8,160 nt of DNA from Anaerolineales bacterium. Lineage in GTDB: Bacteria; Chloroflexota; Anaerolineae; Anaerolineales; UBA6663. Where the stretch lies: contig JAEURM010000079.1 of the NCBI GenBank assembly GCA_016789245.1, positions 1 through 8,160 of the forward strand, given 5' to 3'. This document shows, piece after piece, positions 1 to 7,076 of this stretch (positions within the stretch are counted from its first letter, which is position 1; the number at the start of each line of letters is the position of its first letter). The notes under the pieces are model-generated. The model worked only from the letters and a program-made list of their open reading frames with translations. It did not search any database and was not told the DNA's origin. The position numbers and the translations under genes are program-made.

Positions 1-15
1 CGCTGGCGGCCCGCA

Positions 16-51
16 AACAAAAAGCCCTGACGTTCGTCAGGGCTTTTTGTT
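16..51 (-). terminator. Intrinsic terminator after dnaJ (symmetrical, possibly bidirectional)
   Basis: A perfect 16-bp inverted repeat (16-31 with 36-51) surrounds a 4-base loop. The core is GCCCTGAC/GTCAGGGC, and the arms end in A5 on one side and T5 on the other. Either strand would therefore give a GC-rich hairpin followed by a U run. It starts one base beyond the dnaJ stop codon, so it should end the hrcA-grpE-dnaK-dnaJ transcript. Because it is symmetrical it could also stop a plus-strand gene arriving from the left of the window, but the 15 bases before it are too few to show one. Confidence 0.93.
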
Positions 52-52
52 A

Positions 53-1105
53 TCACTCACTCAGCGCATCGCGTAATCTATCTAGTAGGCCGTTTTCTAG
101 CGGCTTGGCTTCTGCGCCTTGCGCTTTCTTTTCATCTTCAAACAGCTTCTTTTGTTCACGGCTTAGGTGGGAAGGTGTGGTGACGTTGACGATGACGTAT
201 AAATCACCTTTACCGCCACGCTGAGGCCGGGGCGCACCTTTGCCGCGCACATCACCACCCAGCGCGGCTTGCGCTATGCTCACGGCCACTTCCAAGAAAA
301 CATCATCTTCGCGGCGGCGGAAAAACTTGTGCGCCTGAACGCCAATGACGATGTACAAATTGCCTTGCGGGCCGCCGTTGACGCCCGGCTCACCTTCACC
401 GGTAACACGAATTTGCGTGCCATTGTTGACGCCAGCAGGAATTGGCACAGTGCGCCGCCGCGTTTTGCGCTCCACGCCGCGCCCACTGCACGTTTTGCAC
501 GGCGAGGCAATCACTTCACCGGTGCCACGGCACGCGGGGCAAGTGCCCACATTTACCATTGAGCCGAGGAAGGTTTGGCGCACTTGGCGCACTTCGCCCG
601 TGCCTTTGCAGGTGGCGCACCGTGTAGGTTGTGTGCCCGGCTCCGCGCCACTGCCTCGGCAAGTTTCACAGCTTTCGTGCCGCGTAATTTCAATTTCTTT
701 TTCAACGCCCGCAATCGATTCGTCAAACGTCAGCGTCAAATCGTAGCGCAAGTCTTGGCCACGGCGCGGCGCACGGCGGTTGCCACGGGTGCCACCAAAA
801 CCGCCGCCAAAGAACGCATCAAAGATATCTTCTACACCGCCAAAGCCGCTGAAATCCGGCGCACCAGCGCCACCGTTCACACCGGCGTGGCCAAATCGGT
901 CATACGCCGCGCGTTTCTGCTCGTCCGAAAGCACGGCGTAGGCTTCGTTCACTTCCTTGAACTTTTCATCCGCCCCCGTTTCTTTGTTCACATCGGGGTG
1001 ATATTGTTTGGCCAGCTTCCGAAACGCGGATTTAACTTCATCCGCGCTGGAATTGCGCTGAACGCCAAGGATTTCGTAGTAATCGCGTTTGGTTGCCATG
1101 CCCAT
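53..1105 (-). CDS. dnaJ: Chaperone protein DnaJ (Hsp40), shortened C-terminal domain II
   Basis: DnaJ is the cytoplasmic co-chaperone that delivers unfolded clients to DnaK and stimulates its ATPase. The 350 residues show a J domain (about 8-72) with the HPD triad at 36-38, a Gly/Phe-rich linker (about 74-106), and a zinc domain with four CxxCxGxG repeats starting at C146, C163, C189 and C203, so it is a type I DnaJ. The C-terminal peptide-binding domains follow. Next to E. coli DnaJ as I remember it, about 25 residues are missing after ALGGDV (ending at V286): the text jumps to RGKGAP, skipping the usual VPTLDG...TQTGK strands. The frame stays open. ATG 1105 is chosen because AAGGA (1118-1122) lies 12 nt upstream; ATG 1099, giving the common [12 protein letters not shown] start, is the alternative. 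The gene lies 5 nt after dnaK and is last in the operon. The identification is firm; activity of the shortened domain is unknown. Confidence 0.96.
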   Translation of the reverse strand: MGMATKRDYYEILGVQRNSSADEVKSAFRKLAKQYHPDVNKETGADEKFKEVNEAYAVLSDEQKRAAYDRFGHAGVNGGAGAPDFSGFGGVEDIFDAFFGGGFGGTRGNRRAPRRGQDLRYDLTLTFDESIAGVEKEIEITRHESCETCRGSGAEPGTQPTRCATCKGTGEVRQVRQTFLGSMVNVGTCPACRGTGEVIASPCKTCSGRGVERKTRRRTVPIPAGVNNGTQIRVTGEGEPGVNGGPQGNLYIVIGVQAHKFFRRREDDVFLEVAVSIAQAALGGDVRGKGAPRPQRGGKGDLYVIVNVTTPSHLSREQKKLFEDEKKAQGAEAKPLENGLLDRLRDALSE

Positions 1106-1110
1106 GGCGC

Positions 1111-3024
<1,914 letters not shown>

Positions 3025-3033
3025 GTTGAGAAA

Positions 3034-3039
3034 CTCCTT
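3034..3039 (-). promoter_or_regulatory. Ribosome binding site of dnaK
   Basis: AAGGAG on the minus strand lies 9 nt before ATG 3024. It is the clearest Shine-Dalgarno site of the four operon genes and rules out the upstream in-frame ATG at 3111. Confidence 0.85.
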
Positions 3040-3045
3040 AAGACC

Positions 3046-3112
3046 AGTGTCTGGTGTCAAAGTGTCGAGAGTCAATCTTGGACTGACACTCTGACACCCG
3101 ACACGCGACACT
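3046..3112. repeat. Imperfect inverted repeat of GTGTC/GACAC units between grpE and dnaK
   Basis: The 97-bp gap between grpE and dnaK is mostly this element. The left arm (3046-3073) holds GTGTC three times plus GAGTC; the right arm (3081-3112) holds GACAC or a close variant four times. The arms can fold with small bulges around a short AT-containing loop. On the transcript strand no U run follows, so it is not a standard terminator of the operon. On the plus strand GTTTTT follows the right arm, but no gene there needs a stop. It may be a processing or stabilising hairpin, or simply a copy of a dispersed repeat. Confidence 0.75.
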
Positions 3113-3121
3113 CTGTTTTTA

Positions 3122-3655
3122 TTATTGTGCCACCTTCACCAGCGCCGGGCGGATAACGCGCTCGCCGATTTTGTAGCCGTGCCGCAAAACTTCAATGATT
3201 TGGCCGGATTGGTGCGTCTCGCTCGCTTCATGCACCACCGCCTCATGCACGCTGGGGTCAAACATCTGGCCTTCGGCTTCAATGCGCGTTACGCCTTCCG
3301 CCTCCAGCACGTTTTGGAACTTGCGGTAAATGGAGCCAATGCCCTGCGCCCACTGCGCCAATTCACCCTCAGCCGGTTGATGTTTCATAGCACGGTCAAA
3401 ATCGTCTTGCACGTCCACGTACCGTGCAATAATCTTGCCGGTTACGCCGTTTTGGAAATCAATCCGGTCTCGCTCCACACGGCGTTTGTAATTTTGGAAT
3501 TCGGCCTGCGTGCGTTGCCAGCCCTCTAAATTTTCGGCGGCTTTGGCCTTGGCGGCTTCCAGCTCGCCTTGCAAAGCCTCCAGCGCCGAAAGTTCAGCGG
3601 CTTCGGCTTGCGTTGCGCCATTTTCGTTTTGGGTCACTTGCTCTTGGTCTGCCAT
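3122..3655 (-). CDS. grpE: Nucleotide exchange factor GrpE
   Basis: GrpE is a cytoplasmic homodimer that releases ADP from DnaK and so resets the chaperone cycle. The 177 residues fit the family length. An acidic, low-complexity N-terminus (1-20) leads into a long helix with coiled-coil character (about 20-90), containing the conserved [14 protein letters not shown] stretch (51-64). The beta-wing domain carries the family signature: [20 protein letters not shown] (121-140) and [18 protein letters not shown] (160-177). It lies between hrcA and dnaK, 71 nt after hrcA and 97 nt before the dnaK start; both gaps hold repeat sequence. The ATG at 3655 has only a weak purine-rich GAAAGAA upstream, but it begins the recognisable protein directly. 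Nothing appears broken. Confidence 0.97.
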   Translation of the reverse strand: MADQEQVTQNENGATQAEAAELSALEALQGELEAAKAKAAENLEGWQRTQAEFQNYKRRVERDRIDFQNGVTGKIIARYVDVQDDFDRAMKHQPAEGELAQWAQGIGSIYRKFQNVLEAEGVTRIEAEGQMFDPSVHEAVVHEASETHQSGQIIEVLRHGYKIGERVIRPALVKVAQ

Positions 3656-3667
3656 TTCTTTCCCGCA

Positions 3668-3718
3668 CCGAAATGCACGAATTACACGAAAGTTTCTTCG
3701 CGCAATTTGCGGATTTCG
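3668..3718. repeat. CACGAA-type short repeat between hrcA and grpE
   Basis: The 71-bp hrcA/grpE gap contains CACGAA twice nine bases apart (3676-3681 and 3685-3690), the small palindromes GAAAGTTTC (3688-3696) and CGCAATTTGCG (3701-3711), and outer CGAAA/TTTCG ends (3669-3673, 3714-3718). This looks like a degenerate copy of a dispersed short repeat family rather than a regulatory site. No good promoter or terminator is visible here, so grpE probably depends on the hrcA promoter. Confidence 0.5.
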
Positions 3719-3726
3719 ATGCTCAA

Positions 3727-4758
3727 TTATTCAAAATAGATTTCGTAAATTAAATTGCTCATCAGCCCAGCCACAAACCGCACGGTGGAAATAGCGCGAC
3801 CATACGGCATGCGTTGCGGGCCAAGCACGCCCACCGCGCCCGTGGCATAACCGGGTACGCCGTAGCGTGCCAGCACCATGGAGCAATCCTTCAATTCTTG
3901 CCACGCGTTCTCACCGCCAATTACCACCTGCACACTGCCCACCGTGGGCGCCACCGCGCGGGTGAGAAAATCTTCCAAGTACGCCCGTTCTTCCAGCACG
4001 CGCAAAGCCTGCCGTGCGGAATCACTGGAGGCAAACTCCGGCTCCGCCAGCACGTTGGCCACGCCATCCCGGAACACATCCCACGCGGCATACGCTTCTG
4101 TTTTGTGCATCATTTCCGCCACCAGCTTCAGCACATCTTGCTCCAGCGCGGAGGCCGAGGGAATGATGGCGTTCACGCTTTCCGTATCTTTGCCCGTGCA
4201 CAAATGGGTAATGCGTTGCGCGGCAGTGCTGAGGGCATCTTGGGTTACCGGCTCGGCTAAAGTGAGCATTTGCTGGCGCACTTCGCCACCGTTGAGCACG
4301 AGTACCAACAGCACCATCCGGCCTTGCGTGGCAATTAACTCTAAATGTTTGAAGCGGGCCTGTTGCTGGCGTGGCGCTGTAACCAAACTAGCGCCGCGCC
4401 CATGTTGCGCCAACACGGAGGCCGCCAGCCGCATCCAGCCATCGCTATCACCCCGCGTTTGGTAAAACTGGTGTGTGATGGTGTTTTGCTCGGCAATCGG
4501 TAATTCAGATTCACCAATCAGCCGTTGCACAAAATAGCGGTAACCCGCCTCACTGGGCTTGCGGCCCGCCGAGGTGTGGGGTTGCTCTAAATAGCCAGCA
4601 TCAGTGAGCGCGGCCAGTTCATTCCGCACTGTAGCTGAACTCACATCCAAGTTGTACTTTTCCACCAAGCCCTTGGAACTAATGGGCATGGCGGCGTCCG
4701 TGTATTCTCGTACAACTAAGCTTAGGATGAACTCTTGGCGCTCGGATATAGGTTCCAT
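3727..4758 (-). CDS. hrcA: Heat-inducible transcription repressor HrcA
   Basis: HrcA is a dimeric winged-helix repressor that binds CIRCE and represses class I heat-shock genes; in the family it needs chaperonin GroEL to stay active. The 343-residue length is typical. The N-terminal DNA-binding domain (1-80) has the family pattern SSATVRNELAALTDAGYLEQ (40-59), PHTSAGRKPSEAGYRYFVQRL (60-80). The C-terminal GAF-like domain ends with VQVVIGGENAW (276-286), CSMVLARYGVPG (292-303) and GVLGPQRMPYGRAISTVRFV (310-329), all characteristic. ATG 4758 starts the protein at the usual place; its leader AAGATTAACGTT has no real Shine-Dalgarno. The CIRCE operator ends 12 nt before this ATG, so HrcA should control its own operon. 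It is the first gene of the operon, followed by grpE. Confidence 0.97.
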   Translation of the reverse strand: MEPISERQEFILSLVVREYTDAAMPISSKGLVEKYNLDVSSATVRNELAALTDAGYLEQPHTSAGRKPSEAGYRYFVQRLIGESELPIAEQNTITHQFYQTRGDSDGWMRLAASVLAQHGRGASLVTAPRQQQARFKHLELIATQGRMVLLVLVLNGGEVRQQMLTLAEPVTQDALSTAAQRITHLCTGKDTESVNAIIPSASALEQDVLKLVAEMMHKTEAYAAWDVFRDGVANVLAEPEFASSDSARQALRVLEERAYLEDFLTRAVAPTVGSVQVVIGGENAWQELKDCSMVLARYGVPGYATGAVGVLGPQRMPYGRAISTVRFVAGLMSNLIYEIYFE

Positions 4759-4770
4759 AACGTTAATCTT

Positions 4771-4797
4771 TTAGCACTCTCGGGTCGAGAGTGCTAA
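4771..4797 (-). promoter_or_regulatory. CIRCE operator (HrcA binding site)
   Basis: The sequence is exactly the CIRCE consensus: TTAGCACTC, nine bases, GAGTGCTAA. The palindrome extends inward by three more pairs, giving perfect 12-bp arms around the 3-base core GGT. It lies just downstream of the hrcA -10 box, in the predicted transcribed leader, and 12 nt before the hrcA start codon. HrcA bound here should block transcription of the operon. In the mRNA the same palindrome can form a hairpin next to the start codon. Confidence 0.98.
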
Positions 4798-4810
4798 CGT
4801 GTCCATAAAG

Positions 4811-4840
4811 ATTATACCGTTCCTAAAAGTTATGAGTCAA
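4811..4840 (-). promoter_or_regulatory. Housekeeping-type promoter of the hrcA-grpE-dnaK-dnaJ operon
   Basis: On the minus strand TTGACT (4835-4840) is separated by 18 bp from a perfect TATAAT (4811-4816). This predicts a transcript start near 4804, about 7 nt before CIRCE. The arrangement is the usual one for HrcA control: a strong vegetative promoter held down by a repressor at the start site, instead of an alternative heat-shock sigma factor. Confidence 0.88.
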
Positions 4841-4916
4841 TGAAATGTCCGCTGAGAAAGTGCCGGAAACACTACCAGCCCAATAGCAAACTGCCACACT
4901 TTCACCCATGTCAGGC

Positions 4917-4922
4917 TATAAT
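4917..4922 (+). promoter_or_regulatory. Probable -10 box for the DHH phosphoesterase gene
   Basis: A perfect TATAAT lies 40 bp before ATG 4963. No convincing -35 element is found 16-18 bp upstream (the sequence there is close to CCACAC), and there is no TGn extension. If used, transcription would begin near 4929 and give a leader of about 34 nt. That would also exclude the longer open frame beginning at 4840. Confidence 0.5.
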
Positions 4923-4950
4923 CTCAGAGGATGTATCAGAAGAACGTCAG

Positions 4951-4955
4951 AGGAG
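4951..4955 (+). promoter_or_regulatory. Ribosome binding site of the DHH gene
   Basis: AGGAG lies 7 nt before ATG 4963. This fixes the start and argues against the in-frame ATG at 4840, whose first 41 residues resemble no part of the family. Confidence 0.82.
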
Positions 4956-4962
4956 CACTCGT

Positions 4963-5871
4963 ATGCGCCTAATTACTCGTGCAGATTGGGATGGTTTGGT
5001 TTGCGCCGTCCTGCTTTCTTCGGTGGAGCATATTGAAGCGATTCAATTTGCCTACCCCAAAGATATTCAGGATGGCAAAACGGTTGTGCCAGAAAATTCC
5101 GTGCTGGCCAATTTGCCGTTCCACCCCAACGCGGTGTTATGGTTTGATCATCACGCCTCGGAGGAAGATTTGGGCGCACCGATGGCGGCCTTCACCAACA
5201 TCCCCGGCAAGTTTGCACTTTCCCCCAGTGCCGCGCGGCTGATTTACGATTATTACGGTGGTGATGCCAAGTTGGGCCAGTTTAAAGAATTGGTGGCCGC
5301 TACGGATTTAATTGATAGTGCACAACTTTCCATGGAAGACGTAACCAACCCGCAAGGCTACGTTCTGCTTTCTTACACGGTTGACCCGCGCACCGGCTTG
5401 AAGGACATTGAATTGCAAATGTACTTCATCATGTTGATTGATTGGCTGAAGAACAAACCACTGGCGGAAATTCTGGAAATCCCAGAAGTGAAGACGATGA
5501 CCGGCCGGCTGTTGGAAGAAGATGAAAACTTCAAGGAAGCCTTGCTCGCCACCTCGCAGGTAGACGGCAACGTGGTCATTACGGACTTCCGCAATCTGCC
5601 GGCCGTGCCGCCCGGTAACCGGTTTTTGGTGTACACGCTCTTTCCGCAAGCCAACGTTTCCGCGCGGTTCTATGATGGCAAAGGCGGCACCATCAGCACC
5701 ATTTCTTTGGGCCACAGCATTTTTAACCGCACCTGCCACACCAATGTGGGCAAGCTCTTGGGTGAATACGGTGGTGGTGGGCATAAGGGCGCGGGCACGG
5801 CGCAATTCCCCAAAGCCGAGGCCGAAGCTAAGTTTCAAGAAATCATCGCCAAACTCAAAGCGGCGGGCTAG
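4963..5871 (+). CDS. DHH/DHHA1-family phosphoesterase (exopolyphosphatase-like)
   Basis: The 302-residue protein belongs to the DHH superfamily of metal-dependent (usually manganese) phosphoesterases, which includes RecJ, NrnA-type oligonucleotidases and PPX1-type exopolyphosphatases. Visible motifs are TRADWDG with D8 and D10 (motif I), WFDHHAS with the DHH triad at 62-64, ATDLIDSA at 113-120 giving D115 and D118 (motif III region), and a C-terminal DHHA1 glycine motif YGGGGHKGAG (269-278). I recall proteins of this shape, with (R)xDxDGLVCAVLL at the N-terminus, being labelled exopolyphosphatase; the true substrate cannot be read from sequence and could be a nanoRNA, pApA or polyphosphate. 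There is no signal peptide or membrane segment, so it is cytoplasmic. It is transcribed divergently from hrcA with its own likely promoter, 116 bp before prfA. The fold is certain, the substrate is not. Confidence 0.88.
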   Translation: MRLITRADWDGLVCAVLLSSVEHIEAIQFAYPKDIQDGKTVVPENSVLANLPFHPNAVLWFDHHASEEDLGAPMAAFTNIPGKFALSPSAARLIYDYYGGDAKLGQFKELVAATDLIDSAQLSMEDVTNPQGYVLLSYTVDPRTGLKDIELQMYFIMLIDWLKNKPLAEILEIPEVKTMTGRLLEEDENFKEALLATSQVDGNVVITDFRNLPAVPPGNRFLVYTLFPQANVSARFYDGKGGTISTISLGHSIFNRTCHTNVGKLLGEYGGGGHKGAGTAQFPKAEAEAKFQEIIAKLKAAG

Positions 5872-5887
5872 CAACCTTTAGCAATCC

Positions 5888-5977
5888 GGAGTCAGAACTC
5901 AGAAGCTAGAAGAATACTTTCTGGCTCCTGAATGCTGACTCCTTATCTTTGTTCTGTAATCTGGATTCCGTTTTCTG
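5888..5977. repeat. GTCAG/CTGAC inverted repeat and adjoining TTCTG-type tract between the DHH gene and prfA
   Basis: Most of the 116-bp gap is repeat. GGAGTCAG (5888-5895) opens an imperfect inverted repeat that closes with CTGACTCC (5935-5942). The arms of about 25 bases match at roughly 18 of 22 aligned positions after one gap. A related TTCTG...TGGATTCCG...TTCTGG stretch continues to about 5977. Neither U run expected of a terminator is present. I see no promoter for prfA here, so prfA may be co-transcribed with the DHH gene or use an unrecognised site. Confidence 0.65.
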
Positions 5978-5987
5978 GTAAACACCT

Positions 5988-7076
5988 ATGCTTGATAAAC
6001 TCGCGGGGATTGAAGCCCGCTTTGAAGAATTGAATGAACTGATGGCCTCCGGCGCGAACGGAGATTTTAGCAAAATTGCCGAGTACGCCAAGGAGCGTGC
6101 CAGCATGGAAGCAGTAGTGGCCGCTTACCGCGAGTACCAACAACTGCTGAGCGATTTAGCGGGCGCACGCACGTTGCTAGAAGATCCGGGCATGGCCGAG
6201 ATAGCCGCCGAAGAAGTGCGTGAGCTGGAAGCACGGCAAAGCCCACTGGAAGAGCGGCTGAAAATTTTGCTGGTGCCCAAAGACCCACGCGATGAGAAGA
6301 ACGTGATTTTTGAAATTCGGGCGGGCGCGGGTGGCGATGAGGCCGGCATCTTTGCGGCGGATTTGTTCCGCATGTACACCCGTTACGCGGAAGAGCGCGG
6401 CTGGAAAACGGAAATCCTTTCGGCCAATGATACGGGCGTGGGCGGCTACAAAGAAGTGGTGTTTGAAGTGCGCGGCGCGGGCGCGTACTCACGGCTTAAG
6501 TTTGAGTCCGGCGTGCATCGCGTTCAGCGTGTGCCGCTGACGGAATCGGCGGGCCGCATTCATACTTCTACGGTAACGGTGGCCGTGCTGGCGGAAATGG
6601 GCGAGGTGGAAATTAATATCCCGCCGAACGATATTAAGCTGGATACCTACCGCGCGAACGGCGCGGGTGGCCAAAACGTGCAGAAGAACGCCACGGCGGT
6701 GCGCATCACCCATTTGCCCAGCGGGTTAGTGGTAACGTGCCAAGATGAGCGCTCCCTGACGCAGAACCGTTTGCGCGCGATGGGCATTTTGCGCGCGCGG
6801 CTGTACGATATTGAAGCCACCAAACGCCAGCAAGCCGAAGCGGCTGAGCGCAAAGCCCAAGTAGGCTCTGGCGAGCGTAGTGAAAAAATCCGCACCTACA
6901 ATTTCCCGCAATCGCGCGTAACCGATCATCGCATTGGCATTTCTAGCTACAACTTGCCGGGCGTGCTAGATGGTAATTTAGATACGTTTATTGATGAGTT
7001 GGCCGCGCGCGAGCAAGCCGCTAAGCTGGCCGGTGAAGCCCTGCCAATGGCGGTGGCCAGTGACGATGACGAATGA
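5988..7076 (+). CDS. prfA: Peptide chain release factor 1 (RF1)
   Basis: RF1 reads UAA and UAG in the ribosomal A site and triggers release of the peptide. The 362 residues match the family length. The N-terminal helical domain (about 1-100) precedes the PCRF region with IRAGAGGDEAGIFAADLFRMY (about 107-127). The codon-recognition tripeptide is P183-L184-T185, inside QRVPLTESAGRIHTS; this P-x-T form marks RF1, whereas RF2 has S-P-F. The catalytic GGQ is at 227-229, inside RANGAGGQNVQKN, so Q229 is the expected target of PrmC methylation. The gene ends in TGA, a codon RF1 itself does not read. No Shine-Dalgarno is evident before ATG 5988, but the start agrees with the family. Its last 11 bases overlap prmC, which implies coupled translation. 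Confidence 0.97.
   Translation: MLDKLAGIEARFEELNELMASGANGDFSKIAEYAKERASMEAVVAAYREYQQLLSDLAGARTLLEDPGMAEIAAEEVRELEARQSPLEERLKILLVPKDPRDEKNVIFEIRAGAGGDEAGIFAADLFRMYTRYAEERGWKTEILSANDTGVGGYKEVVFEVRGAGAYSRLKFESGVHRVQRVPLTESAGRIHTSTVTVAVLAEMGEVEINIPPNDIKLDTYRANGAGGQNVQKNATAVRITHLPSGLVVTCQDERSLTQNRLRAMGILRARLYDIEATKRQQAEAAERKAQVGSGERSEKIRTYNFPQSRVTDHRIGISSYNLPGVLDGNLDTFIDELAAREQAAKLAGEALPMAVASDDDE

Noticed and set aside
3025..3111. A longer dnaK start at 3111 adding 29 residues.
   Set aside because: The extra residues translate the GTGTC repeat, while ATG 3024 has AAGGAG at 9 nt and gives the canonical DnaK N-terminus.
3046..3120. The grpE-dnaK inverted repeat with GTTTTT as a terminator.
   Set aside because: The T run lies on the plus strand, where no gene is transcribed. 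On the operon strand the hairpin has no U run and a terminator would cut off dnaK.
4840..4962. A longer start for the DHH gene at 4840.
   Set aside because: The 41 added residues match nothing in the family and would be encoded upstream of the likely -10 box, overlapping the divergent hrcA promoter. AGGAG before ATG 4963 decides the start.
6991..7065. A prmC start at 6991 deep inside prfA.
   Set aside because: It would overlap prfA by 86 bp and add residues with no similarity to PrmC; ATG 7066 gives a normal short overlap.
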